Source of the DNA: Aquimarina spongiae
Lineage (GTDB): Bacteria > Bacteroidota > Bacteroidia > Flavobacteriales > Flavobacteriaceae
DNA length: 50,625 bases
Direction: 5' to 3'
Assembly (NCBI RefSeq): GCF_900141785.1
Contig: NZ_FQYP01000015.1
Coordinates: 1-50,625 of the forward strand
Under the pieces are notes generated by a model. It saw nothing but the letters and a program-made list of their open reading frames with translations. It did not search any database and was not told the DNA's origin. A program made the position numbers and the translations under genes. Below, piece by piece: positions 35,481 through 45,400 of this stretch (its first letter is position 1; the number at the start of each line of letters is the position of its first letter).

Positions 35481-36131
35481 ATGGGGCAACTGGATATTGT
35501 AGTAATAGCGATAATAGGGATAAATGTATTAATGTCATTAAAAGGATTTAATGACTTTTCTTTTTTTGAAAAATATAAGTTTAATATTGGTGGTGTACGT
35601 AGAGGAGAACAAGTAAGAATGCTTACTTCGGGTTTTTTACATGTAGACATGACACATTTGTTCTTCAATATGTTCACGCTGTATTTCTTCGCTCCGGTTG
35701 TGGTTGGTTTTTTGGGGAATGTCAAGTTCTTAATCGTTTACTTTGGAAGCCTTATTTTCGGTAATTTGTTTTCTTTGTTTTTTCATAAAAACGAATATCA
35801 CTATAGTGCCGTTGGGGCCAGTGGTGCAGTTTCTGGGATCATTTATGCGGGAATACTGTTTAGACCTGATATGAGTTTGTATCTGATGTTTATCCCCATA
35901 CCTATACCAGCCTATATTTTTGGTATCGGATATTTGTTGTATTCTATATTCGGAATGAAAAACAGAATTGGTAATATTGGGCACGACGCCCATTTTGGAG
36001 GAGCCGTTGGAGGATATGTCATCACTTTAATATTAGCTCCCTGGATATTATATGATAATACGTTGATGGTTGGTCTTTTGGCAATTCCGATTATCATACT
36101 CTTTGTGCTACAGCGTTTGGGGAAACTATAA
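35481..36131 (+). CDS. Rhomboid-family intramembrane serine protease
   Basis: Six predicted transmembrane helices in 216 residues. The catalytic dyad is clear: Ser in GASGAVSGIIYAG (near residue 115) and His in GHDAHFGGAVGGY (near residue 170). The family SGFLHVDMTHLFFNMFTLY segment with its His-Xn-Asn is present in the second helix. Rhomboids cut single-pass membrane proteins within the bilayer; the substrate here is unknown. It is monocistronic, followed by a 267-base gap. Confidence 0.92.
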   Translation: MGQLDIVVIAIIGINVLMSLKGFNDFSFFEKYKFNIGGVRRGEQVRMLTSGFLHVDMTHLFFNMFTLYFFAPVVVGFLGNVKFLIVYFGSLIFGNLFSLFFHKNEYHYSAVGASGAVSGIIYAGILFRPDMSLYLMFIPIPIPAYIFGIGYLLYSIFGMKNRIGNIGHDAHFGGAVGGYVITLILAPWILYDNTLMVGLLAIPIIILFVLQRLGKL

Positions 36132-36283
36132 AGCTTCGTATACACTTATATTTACCGATTGTATCTTCTAAGCAGTTTATGATTAGTATCTAGTGTGTTT
36201 ATGTAAATGCCTATCTAGATTATATTTCATCTTTTACATCCTTGGGCAATGTTTAGTTAACTATTTGAATAGCTGAAAATTGT

Positions 36284-36299
36284 ACAAATGACCATTTGT
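36284..36299. promoter_or_regulatory. Perfect 7+7 inverted repeat (possible operator)
   Basis: ACAAATG and CATTTGT flank a two-base AC centre, about 100 bases before the start at 36399. The symmetry and size fit a dimeric regulator site rather than a terminator, since no T-run follows. Confidence 0.3.
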
Positions 36300-36398
36300 T
36301 ACTAGAATAGAACCACTTATTACTTTGTGTTTACAACCTATACTATTACGATATACTTTAGTTGTAAATAAAATTCTAATAATTTAAATACAAAAACT

Positions 36399-37160
36399 AT
36401 GAGTGGATATAGAAACGATTTTTATGTGCCAGAAAATATTATAGGGTATACAGGTGAGCTTGGTGACAACCCAACTATCTATTTTGAGAAAAGAGAAAAT
36501 GGCGAAGTAACTTTTGGCCGTATTACACAAGAACACGGAGACCCAAAAAATGAAGGTCGTGAGCTGGTTAGAATGAGATCAGAATCTGATTATCAGGCTA
36601 TCAATACATATGCCGCAGAGATCAAAGGAAAAAATGTGACTCTGGGGCAATACATGAAGGAAATCAAGAGTAATACAAATGTCCATAGATTGAGAAAAAA
36701 TCCGAATAAATTTAGAAATATGATGACGGGAGAAGTAGTGGAGTTTAAAAACGTTTATGCCGAATTTTATGATTTTGGCCTACCTCATATAAGCCGTAGT
36801 GACTTTAAGGAAGTTAATGCTGATAATAGACAAGAGCTAGTGGAGGCTATAACCAAAGAAGAAAATCTTAAGATAAAAGAAAAGTATACAGAAAAAGAGA
36901 TTAAATCTGAAGAATTAAGAAAGGAAGTGAAGGGGAAGAGTTTTGAGGAACTTTTTTCCGAACATAAAGCATCAGAAATACCTCAAAAAAATGAAGAATT
37001 ACCTGTACTTGATACCAATCAAAAGGTAGATTACCGAGCTTTTGCAGAAGTGAAAGTTACAGATAATGTAAGAAGGGAAAACACTAGAAATAGTAGACCA
37101 AGAAGAAATAGTGCTGAAAGTAATAAAGGTCAAAAAAATGTCAATAAACCTGGCCTCTAG
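36399..37160 (+). CDS. Unrecognised cytosolic protein with basic C-terminal tail (253 aa)
   Basis: There is no signal peptide or membrane segment. Residues 1-55 (SGYRNDFYVPENIIGYTGEL... NPTIYFEKRENGEVTFGRIT) look beta-rich and well structured. Residues ~56-135 are mixed (YMKEIKSNTNVHRLRKNPNK). Residues ~140-190 are a Glu/Lys-rich helix, probably a coiled coil. The last 30 residues are Arg/Asn/Ser-rich and likely disordered (RRENTRNSRPRRNSAESNKG). I do not recognise a family. It stands alone behind a 267-base gap holding a palindrome and is closed by a strong hairpin. The basic tail could bind nucleic acid, which is a guess. Confidence 0.65.
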   Translation: MSGYRNDFYVPENIIGYTGELGDNPTIYFEKRENGEVTFGRITQEHGDPKNEGRELVRMRSESDYQAINTYAAEIKGKNVTLGQYMKEIKSNTNVHRLRKNPNKFRNMMTGEVVEFKNVYAEFYDFGLPHISRSDFKEVNADNRQELVEAITKEENLKIKEKYTEKEIKSEELRKEVKGKSFEELFSEHKASEIPQKNEELPVLDTNQKVDYRAFAEVKVTDNVRRENTRNSRPRRNSAESNKGQKNVNKPGL

Positions 37161-37217
37161 TGATAAAAATAGTTATTGTAGCATCTAGAAATAGGTTTGT
37201 TTAGGATACAATATAAT

Positions 37218-37248
37218 AAGAGATGCCTAAGTTTTTTAGGCATCTCTT
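37218..37248. terminator. Perfect 13-bp hairpin between convergent genes
   Basis: AAGAGATGCCTAA (37218-37230) and TTAGGCATCTCTT (37236-37248) pair fully around a five-base loop. The genes at 36399 (plus) and 37278 (minus) both run into it. The T-run is poor, but stem strength and position support termination. Confidence 0.75.
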
Positions 37249-37277
37249 AAATTTATACGGTCATTTTCCAAACCTCT

Positions 37278-38414
37278 TTATAGGGCTTTTTCTCCTAACA
37301 GTTCAGATATCTTTTGTTCTAAAGCAGGACCTCTTAAATTTTTAGCAATTACCTGTCCTTGTTCGTCTATAATAAACGTAGCAGGTATAGATCGAACTCC
37401 ATATGCTCTTGCAATAGGATCTTGCCAGAATTTAAGGTTGGATACGTGGTTCCAATCCAGATTGTCATCAGCAATAGCCTTCGTCCATGATTCTTGTTTT
37501 TTATCTAGGGAAACTCCGATGATGTTTAGGCCCTTGTCATGATACTTATTATAAACACGCACTACATTAGGGTTTTCTAATCGACAAGGTTTACACCAGG
37601 ATGCCCAAAAATCGATAATGGTAATTTTACCCATAGACTCTTTTAAGGAGAGCGTTTTTCCTTGTGGATTCGGAGCAGAAAAATCATCTACCATAGTACC
37701 GATATCTATTCTTTTTTGCATGGATACAGCAACAGCATTATTAATAAGTCGATCTAAGTTTTTACCTAATCGTGAAGTTTTTAACGTATCTGGTAAATTG
37801 GTGAATTTGGCTTTAGCATCTTTGGCAGATAATGATTTAAGGTTCAATAAATCTGTAAGCGCCATTACACCAATTAGGGAGTTTGGATTATTATCTGCAA
37901 AATCCTGACGGAACTGAATTTCTTTTTCTTTCAACTCTTCCTGTTTTGTAGCAATTCTTAGTGCTTTATCAGCTTCTTTCAATTTTGAAGCGATCTGATA
38001 TTGTGTGTTCAGATTAATACGCTCTTCTCCAAACGTCTTGATACTATTGATATATTTAAATAATAATTCATTCTCTGGACCTCCTTTGATGATAGAAGAT
38101 CGTAAACTATCCTTGTATATTGTCATATGAAAAGGATGGTTTTCAGCAATATACAATACATTACTTCTCAAGTTTTGAAAAGTCAAATAGTTGAAGTCAT
38201 TAGCTTCAGGAGCGGGTAAGTCGATTTTAAATTGTCCTTTTTGGATAGTTGCGGTATCGATCACAAGTGGTCTTCCGGATTGACTAATAGAATTGATGTA
38301 TACCTCGGTACCATCTTCAAAACCCTGCGTTTCAGCAGTTATTGAATATCCTTTTTCTTTGGTTTGGCAAGCTACAAGTAGGAGTATAGCAGCAAATAGA
38401 GCGATTCTTTTCAT
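37278..38414 (-). CDS. TlpA-like thiol-disulfide oxidoreductase lipoprotein with DUF4369-like N-domain
   Basis: The lipoprotein signal MKRIALFAAILLLVACQTKE has lipobox LVAC. Residues ~22-130 resemble the beta-sandwich DUF4369 seen in many Bacteroidota thioredoxin-like proteins (YSITAETQGFEDGTEVYI). A helical linker follows. From about residue 240 there is a TlpA/ResA-type thioredoxin fold: DFSAPNPQGKTLSLKESMGK, the redox site WASWCKPCRLENP, then IIGVSLDK and the cis-Pro loop GVRSIPATFIID. It probably reduces or isomerises disulfides at the periplasmic side of a membrane. No partner gene is adjacent. Confidence 0.9.
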   Translation of the reverse strand: MKRIALFAAILLLVACQTKEKGYSITAETQGFEDGTEVYINSISQSGRPLVIDTATIQKGQFKIDLPAPEANDFNYLTFQNLRSNVLYIAENHPFHMTIYKDSLRSSIIKGGPENELLFKYINSIKTFGEERINLNTQYQIASKLKEADKALRIATKQEELKEKEIQFRQDFADNNPNSLIGVMALTDLLNLKSLSAKDAKAKFTNLPDTLKTSRLGKNLDRLINNAVAVSMQKRIDIGTMVDDFSAPNPQGKTLSLKESMGKITIIDFWASWCKPCRLENPNVVRVYNKYHDKGLNIIGVSLDKKQESWTKAIADDNLDWNHVSNLKFWQDPIARAYGVRSIPATFIIDEQGQVIAKNLRGPALEQKISELLGEKAL

Positions 38415-38837
38415 TACGTGTTAATTTACAGGTGATAAAAATAAAGAATACTACCTATAAACACCAAAAATTAACTTTTTGATATAAAAACATATAGTCT
38501 TTTTTGTCTTTTTTTAATAAAAAAACGAGGTTAGGGTGTAACAAAATGCCTATAAATAGAGTCTAATGGGTAACCCCATTATAAATTTGAACTATAATCA
38601 ACAATAAGTAAAAATCTGGATTTTGAGTCCAAGTTTTATAACTATGATCGTCTTGATAAAAACAAAAGCGTTTAATTGTGCCTGAAATAGGTATAATTAG
38701 GGTGTTTTTAATTTTTTGTGTTTGATATAGTAAATAAGCGTAACTTTAAGGATAGAATAATTTTAATTAATTGTTAATATCTGTTTAGTGAGCTAAGTTT
38801 GTAGTATTTTTGTTAAAAATATCGTAATTGGTGAATT
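38415..38837. other. 423-base non-coding gap between divergent genes
   Basis: AT-rich intergenic DNA between the TlpA-like gene (minus) and the GAF-like gene (plus). I see no ORF with coding character, no tRNA-like fold and no strong hairpin. Apart from a likely -7 box near 38805, nothing specific can be assigned. A small RNA or long 5' leader could be hidden here. Confidence 0.5.
38805..38812 (+). promoter_or_regulatory. Probable -7 element for the 788-aa gene
   Basis: TATTTTTG fits TAnnTTTG and ends 25 bases before the ATG at 38838. The -33 element is weak. Confidence 0.45.
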
Positions 38838-41204
38838 ATGAGGGTGTTAGAGCAGGATTTTCCTTTAGACATATGGATTAGCTTTTCGAAATTTTTTGAA
38901 CAATATCGAAATTTTTTGAATAGCGATAGCGTACTCCTTAGGGAGAGGGCTTCTCATATCCTGAAGTTAGCAGAAGCATATCCTGAATTAGATGAGGGGA
39001 TTAAGGAAGAAGAAAATGTATTAGAACTGCTTCCGCAGATCGATATGATCCTTGAGGATTCGTTTGCGCAGGTGCTTCAACAGAATGAAATCAAAATCGC
39101 AACTATTCCTTTTCATAATACGGTGCTTAAATCTACTAAGCGCTTTCAAAATATTATAGCAACTGCAGGAGAAGATTTTGAACCTCAGATCAAGAATTTG
39201 GATGAGGATCATTATTACATCATGGGTTGTAGTATTATTTTGAACAATTATTACGGATATAAAATCGATTTCAGAAGACCGTTCTTTTATGATATTCCTG
39301 ATGCGTTAGGCATCATGAGACATTATAGAATCATGTATAACGGAGATTTTATTGAAATTATTAAAACTGATAAAGCCAAAGAAATCACCGATGCCGATGT
39401 GGCCGAATTGTTAGATAACTTCGATAACATCGAAATTTGGAAAGAGAAGTTTCCACCAAGTAGTTGGGTATTTAAAGGAATCGTAATTGCGAATATGTTC
39501 GATGTTACCACAGATGTTTCTTTATCTGATTTCAAAACTAGCTTAATCAAATACGATAAAACCCAGGGTGATTTTGTTGGAAGTTTTCAGGATATTTTCA
39601 GATCTATCTTTAACCTGAAAGAAATCAAAGTTGGTTTTTCTAATTATAATCATGAGGACGAAGTTTTTGAACGTGTACCTTTTAAGAATATAGATAGTTA
39701 TGTGTTGTACGATAAGTTTTCTGACAGTTGTAAGTCGGCTTTATGCAAAGGTACCTATTACTATATGTTCGAAAAGTCTACCTATTTCGCCATTTCGGAT
39801 GTAAAGAAATTTCAGCTGTCTACTCCCAAAGAGAAGATGTATAAGAATCTGGTAGCACAAGGAATTAATAGCGCTATTATTGCTCCGATCAAAAGCGAAG
39901 GCAAATTACTAGGGATTTTGGAAATCGTATCTCCGAACGTACATGAATTGAATAGTATCAACGCGAATAAATTACAGGATGTGATGCCATACCTGGTGGA
40001 TTCTGTATTGAGATCAAAGTCGAAAGCTGAGAATGAATTGGAGTTGGTAATCCAACAAGAATGTACGTCGATCCATCCTAGTGTGCACTGGAAGTTTAGA
40101 CAAGAAGCAAAACGTTTTATGCGTGCGATTGTAGAAGAAAATCCAGTTTCATTTAGAGAGGTAGTCTTTGAAGATGTGTATCCTTTGTATGGTCAAATTG
40201 ATATCAAAGGTTCTTCTGACGCTCGTAATCATGCAATACAAAAAGATTTAGTATTGCAATTAAGAGGAATCTCTAAGGTAATCAATAGGGTAATAGAAAT
40301 GGATCCGTTACCTATCTATGAGCAGTTAAAATATAGAGCAAATAGCTATATCAGTGTTGTTCAAGAACAATTACAGGTAGATAGTGAGCAAACCATTATC
40401 AACTTTATTAAGAAAGAAATAACTCCGTTATTCAAGCATCTGAAAAAGAAAAATTCGGATCTGTCAGATCTTATTGATGAGTATGATAATCTGTTGGATA
40501 GAAGCTTAAAAACGGTATACAAACATCGTAAAGCATATGATGAATCTGTGATGTTGATCAACAAAAAAATGGCATCCTTATTAGATCAGAAGCAAGATGA
40601 AGCTCAAGGAATGTATCCTCATTATTTTGAACGATTTAAATCGGATGGGGTAGAGCATAATATGTATATCGGCGAGTCTATTACTAAGCAAAAGAGTTTT
40701 AATAAGATCTATCTCTATAACTTAAGACTTTGGCAGTTACAGGTAATGTGCGAAATGGAAAACGCTTATTATCAAATGCAAAAAGATCTTCCAGTTGCAT
40801 TAGATGTAGCCTCTATGGTTCTTGTCTTTAATACGTCTTTATCCGTGAGATTTAGAATGGACGAAAAACGATTTGATGTAGATGGCACCTACAATGCACG
40901 CTATGAAGTAGTGAAAAAACGTGTAGATAAATCCAAAATAAAAGGGACCGATCAACGTGTTACCGAAAAAGGAAAGCTTGTAGTTATCTATTCGCAAAAA
41001 ACAGACGAGAGAGAATATATCAAGTATATCAATTTCTTACAATCTAAAAACTATCTGGAAGATGAGATCGAAATTGTAGAGTTAGACGATCTTCAGGGAG
41101 TTACAGGTTTGAAAGCGCTACGAGTTAATATACTATATCATAAAAAAGAAAATGATAAAGAGTATTACACCTACGAAGATTTAATGAAGGAAATCAGTAA
41201 ATAA
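38838..41204 (+). CDS. Large cytosolic GAF-domain-like protein of unknown function (788 aa)
   Basis: There is no signal peptide or membrane segment. The middle (about residues 275-400) has a GAF-like pattern of strands and helices, ending in INSAIIAPIKSEGKLLGILE followed by IVSPNVHELN. This matches the typical GAF strand 'I..PI...G..LG.LEI.S'. The flanking N-terminal ~250 and C-terminal ~380 residues are mostly helical with no known domain. No kinase, cyclase or DNA-binding output domain is visible, so it may be a sensor or scaffold. Proteins like this appear as conserved hypotheticals in Flavobacteriaceae. It is convergent with the HD/Pycsar-type gene and shares a terminator with it. Confidence 0.75.
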   Translation: MRVLEQDFPLDIWISFSKFFEQYRNFLNSDSVLLRERASHILKLAEAYPELDEGIKEEENVLELLPQIDMILEDSFAQVLQQNEIKIATIPFHNTVLKSTKRFQNIIATAGEDFEPQIKNLDEDHYYIMGCSIILNNYYGYKIDFRRPFFYDIPDALGIMRHYRIMYNGDFIEIIKTDKAKEITDADVAELLDNFDNIEIWKEKFPPSSWVFKGIVIANMFDVTTDVSLSDFKTSLIKYDKTQGDFVGSFQDIFRSIFNLKEIKVGFSNYNHEDEVFERVPFKNIDSYVLYDKFSDSCKSALCKGTYYYMFEKSTYFAISDVKKFQLSTPKEKMYKNLVAQGINSAIIAPIKSEGKLLGILEIVSPNVHELNSINANKLQDVMPYLVDSVLRSKSKAENELELVIQQECTSIHPSVHWKFRQEAKRFMRAIVEENPVSFREVVFEDVYPLYGQIDIKGSSDARNHAIQKDLVLQLRGISKVINRVIEMDPLPIYEQLKYRANSYISVVQEQLQVDSEQTIINFIKKEITPLFKHLKKKNSDLSDLIDEYDNLLDRSLKTVYKHRKAYDESVMLINKKMASLLDQKQDEAQGMYPHYFERFKSDGVEHNMYIGESITKQKSFNKIYLYNLRLWQLQVMCEMENAYYQMQKDLPVALDVASMVLVFNTSLSVRFRMDEKRFDVDGTYNARYEVVKKRVDKSKIKGTDQRVTEKGKLVVIYSQKTDEREYIKYINFLQSKNYLEDEIEIVELDDLQGVTGLKALRVNILYHKKENDKEYYTYEDLMKEISK

Positions 41205-41225
41205 AAAAATCTTTTTGTTTTACTG
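41195..41225. terminator. Shared hairpin covering both convergent stop codons
   Basis: CAGTAAA (41195-41201) pairs with TTTACTG (41219-41225), and the inner part is an A-run facing a T-run. The stops of the 788-aa gene (41202-41204) and of the HD/Pycsar-type gene (41220-41222) both fall inside this structure. Confidence 0.5.
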
Positions 41226-42401
41226 CAGGGTATTGAATGCGATAAAGAAGCTCAATACCGAGGTTACAATTCCAATGATAAATACGGTATACGTCACCCG
41301 AAGTATTTTATATTTTCGGTGCAATACCTTGCCTAAAAAGTACAAATCCTTGATCATGGTGTCATAGATGTAGTCTTTATCTTCCATAAGTTGATGCATT
41401 GCGTTTTTGTAATCGGTCAATGGCATCTTATGGAAATTACCAAAGAATAATAGGTTCACTTTCTTTTCCTCAATTTCTTTTTGAGTAAACTCTCCGCTAG
41501 TGATATTAGGTCGCGTAGCTAGAACAGAAAGAACAATCGAGACGATACTGAAAAACAAGAAAATTAAGGTAGGGTAAATCAGATATTGATTAGAAGGATT
41601 GTCTAATTTCGGAATAAGGTTAGATAACGCCAGCGATATAATAATTGCGTTCACCGAAAGCAGAATATTGGCTTTGGTATCTGCAATATCACTAAGTTTA
41701 AGATGGTTTCTAAGCGTTACCCTGAATGCGGTCTGTATCCCTTTTTCTGGGCTTTCTTCTTTAAGAAGCTTCTTTAGTTTGTCTTTTTCTTTTTTTTTCT
41801 GCTTTCTTAGGCGTTCCTGTTCTGTTAGCATTTTGGCCAGGTTCGCCTCTTTTCTAGGTTGCCAGTGTTCTTTGGCATAGTCCGTATAATAGTGATGTTT
41901 GTTTTGAAATAGCTCAATATTGGCTTTTAACCACTCCGAAGAACTAAGGTTTTTTACATTATTTAGCTTAAATTCTCTACGTAACAACTCACTTGTTTCT
42001 CCGTAATAGTCTTTAGCAAAATGGGAAGCATCCGCGTCTCTTATGATTTCCTCCATAAAATTAGTAGGATGATGTTCCATTTTTGTGGCCATAATTTGGT
42101 CAGATACCTTTTGGATAACGACCTGAGATACATTTTGTTGACCTAAAAAAGACTTAGCAATAGTAACACTGTGTTCTTCATGATTATCTGTGCTTTTAGA
42201 ATATCCAGTATCGTGCAACAAAGCAGTTAATAACAAAACTTCTTGATCTTCCTTCGGTAAATTGGTATTATCAAGGATTTCTTTTGTACTTTTAAATACT
42301 CTTTTGGTATGATCATAATTATGATATATGCAAGAATTCGGAAGTTCTTTTTCAAAAAGTTCCAAAACGAATTTATCTGTTTTTTCTAAAAGAGAAGACA
42401 T
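41220..42401 (-). CDS. HD phosphohydrolase fused to a Pycsar-type (PycTM) membrane effector domain
   Basis: The N-terminal half is an HD-domain hydrolase: YHNYDHTKRV with His31, ALLHDTGYS with His63-Asp64, then EEHS and RDADASHF, the usual metal ligands. A charged linker (~175-215, KKKEKDKLKKLLKEE) leads to the C-terminal half, RNHLKLSDIADTKANILLSV followed by NAIIIS. This is the opening signature of the PycTM effector domain of Pycsar antiphage systems. Three hydrophobic segments (near residues 240, 265 and 375) complete the domain. PycTM domains respond to cyclic pyrimidine nucleotides and damage the membrane. No cyclase gene is present in this window. ATG at 42401 (MSSLLEK, 393 aa) is chosen because a longer form would overlap the divergent gene start. 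Confidence 0.8.
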   Translation of the reverse strand: MSSLLEKTDKFVLELFEKELPNSCIYHNYDHTKRVFKSTKEILDNTNLPKEDQEVLLLTALLHDTGYSKSTDNHEEHSVTIAKSFLGQQNVSQVVIQKVSDQIMATKMEHHPTNFMEEIIRDADASHFAKDYYGETSELLRREFKLNNVKNLSSSEWLKANIELFQNKHHYYTDYAKEHWQPRKEANLAKMLTEQERLRKQKKKEKDKLKKLLKEESPEKGIQTAFRVTLRNHLKLSDIADTKANILLSVNAIIISLALSNLIPKLDNPSNQYLIYPTLIFLFFSIVSIVLSVLATRPNITSGEFTQKEIEEKKVNLLFFGNFHKMPLTDYKNAMHQLMEDKDYIYDTMIKDLYFLGKVLHRKYKILRVTYTVFIIGIVTSVLSFFIAFNTLQ

Positions 42402-42457
42402 ACATGTAGATTTTCGATCACCAAAATAATTAAAAAAAAGAGATTGTACTCCAAACA

Positions 42458-45400
42458 ATGAATAAATATACTAAGATTCTCATTATTTATACCGTTGCGT
42501 TATTCAGTTCTTGTGCAACATATTCTCCTCAGTATAAAGTCGAAAATTTTCCAAAAAAATTACCGCAAAAATCTCTGGAAAAGAGATTTTATCTCATTGG
42601 GGATGCTGGGAACGCTCAATTGGGTGAAACTACTCAAGGCTTAGCCCTTCTCGAAAAAGTATTGGATACTACTGATACCAAAAATGATTTCTTACTTTTT
42701 CTGGGTGACAATATTTACCAAAAAGGAATGCCCAAAAAAGGAGAAGAGGATAGAGATGAGGCGGAACATAAGATTAATGTGCAAATAGATGTGGTCAAAA
42801 AATTTCAAGGCAAGTCTATTATCATACCAGGAAATCACGATTGGTATAATAAAGGAGTAGAAGGTTTAAGAAGGCAAGAAAAATATGTGATTGGTCAACT
42901 CAAAAACGATAAAACTTTCTTACCAAATCAAGGTTGTCCTCTAGAAAGCATAAAAATTAATGATGATGTACATCTTCTAATTTTGGATACGCAATGGTAC
43001 TTGGCAAATTGGGATAAAAACCCAACCATCAACGATGATTGTGAAATTAAAACCAGAGAAAAGTTTTTTACAGAACTAGAAGGGGAATTTAAAAAGCATA
43101 ACGAAAAAACGATTGTCGTTGCGATGCATCATCCTATGTATACCAATGGACCACATGGAGGGAAGTTTAGTTTTGATAAGCACATTTTTCCTTCCAAAAA
43201 GAAAATACCTCTGCCAGGTCTGGCGTCTTTGGTTGCAATGATGAGATCACAAGGAGGAGTTTCTCCACAAGATGCCTCAAACGAATTGTACAATAAATTT
43301 ATGCGTAGACTGGCTACTATGGCCAAAGGATTGGATAAGGTAGTTTTTGTTTCTGGACATGAACATTCACTACAGTATTTAGAAGGGGAGGGCTTAAAGC
43401 AAATTGTATCAGGTTCTGGTTCCAAAGTATCAGCAGCGGCACTAGGAAAAGACGGTTTGTTTTCTTATCCGGGTCAGGGGTTTGCAATTTTGGATGTTTT
43501 TACAGACGGTTCATCCAATGTTCGTTTTTATGGAGGAGAAACAGAACAACCAGAACTGGTATTTCAAACAAAAGTATTTGAAAAAGACCAGGAGTATGAT
43601 ACTAGTGGTTTGGATACTTCTTTTCCTCAAGAAAAAACCGCTTCGATATATAATAAGGAAGAAGTAAAGAAATCAAAATTCTATAAATCATTTTGGGGAG
43701 ATCACTATCGTTATGTATTTGGTACTGATATTAAAGTTCCTGTAGCAACTTTAGATACATTAATGGGAGGTTTCCTTATTGATAGACAAGGAGGAGGGCA
43801 GCAAACCAGATCTCTTAGATTAATAGATAAAGAAGGTAAGCAATATAGCTTAAGAGCACTGAGAAAAAGTGTGACTCAATTTTTGCAAAAAGGAGCTTTT
43901 AGAAACACCTATCTAGACGATGGCTTTGAAGATACATATACGGTAGATGTATTGGCTGACTTTTTTACTTCAAGTTATCCATATGCTTTTTTAGCGGTAG
44001 ATGATTTGGCAGAAGCGGTAGGAGTTTATCATACAAATCCAGAGGTATATTATATTCCTAAACACCCTGCTTTGGGTAAGTATAATGAAAGCTTTGGGGA
44101 TGAATTGTACTTTTTGGAAGAGCGTCCGGGAAAAGAGTTTAAAGATGTAGCTTCCTTTGGAAACCCAGATGATATCGAGAGTACTGATGATATGTTGAAG
44201 AAACTCAGAAAAGATGAAAAGTACACTTTGGATGAAGAAAGTTATATCAGAGCTAGACTTTTTGATATGATTTTAGGAGATTGGGATAGGCATCCTGATC
44301 AATGGAGATGGGCCGAGTTTGACACCGAAAACGGAAAGATATACAGACCTATACCAAGAGATAGAGATCAGGTGTTCTGTAATTATGATGGCCTCATTTT
44401 AGGATTGGTCAAATTTGTGTCTCCATTATCAAGAAAATTTCAATCTTATGACGAGGAACTGAAAAAGGTAAGGTGGATCAATTTATCTGGCTTGCGATTA
44501 GACCGAGCGTTAATTCAAAAGTCAGATGAGAAGATTTGGATCGATCAGGCAAATCATATCAAAAACCTGCTTACCGATGAAGCTATCGAAAAAGCATTTG
44601 AAGATATTCCTTCCGAATTACAAGATGAAACGATTCAAAATATAAAACGATTTTTAAAGAGTCGTAGAGATAATATAGAAGATATTGCTATTCGTTATCA
44701 TGAGTACCTGGCAAAACATGCAATTATTACAGGGACAGATAAAGACGATTATTTCGAAATTACAAGAAAAAATAAAGCAACTACCATAAAGGTTTCCAGA
44801 ATCAAAAAGGGTGAAATTCAATCCCCGTACTTAGAGCAAACGTTCAGTTCTAAAGAGACCAAAGAAATTTGGATTTATGGTTTAGATGATGATGATCAGT
44901 TTGTAGTAAATGGAAAAGGGAGTAATCCAATAAAAATTAGAATTGTAGGAGGACAAAATAATGATCAATATACTATAGAGAATGGCAGAAAGATCAAAGT
45001 TTATGATCATCGATCAAAACCAAATACGGTAAACAAAAAGAGTGGAGCCCGAATACGATTGACTGATATTTATAATTACAATATTTACGATTACAATAAG
45101 GTGCGTAGTGCCAACAATACAATAACACCGCTCGTTGGATTTAACCCAGATGATGGATTGAGCGTAAGTATTTCAGACGTGTATACTGTCAATGGTTTCA
45201 AAAACAACCCCTATCATAGTAAACATAGATTGCATGCAGGATACTATTTTGCTACTGAAGGTTATGATATTACTTATTCTGGAGAGTTTATGAACGCCAT
45301 TGGGAATTGGAATATTTTGATCAATGGAGTATATACCAGCGAAAATTTTGCACAGAACTTTTTTGGTTTCGGAAACAATACTCCCAACTTTGATGATGAT

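Noticed and set aside
41220..42401. A complete Pycsar defence operon
   Set aside because: No cyclase gene is present in the window and the flanking genes are not known defence genes, so only an isolated effector-like fusion is claimed.
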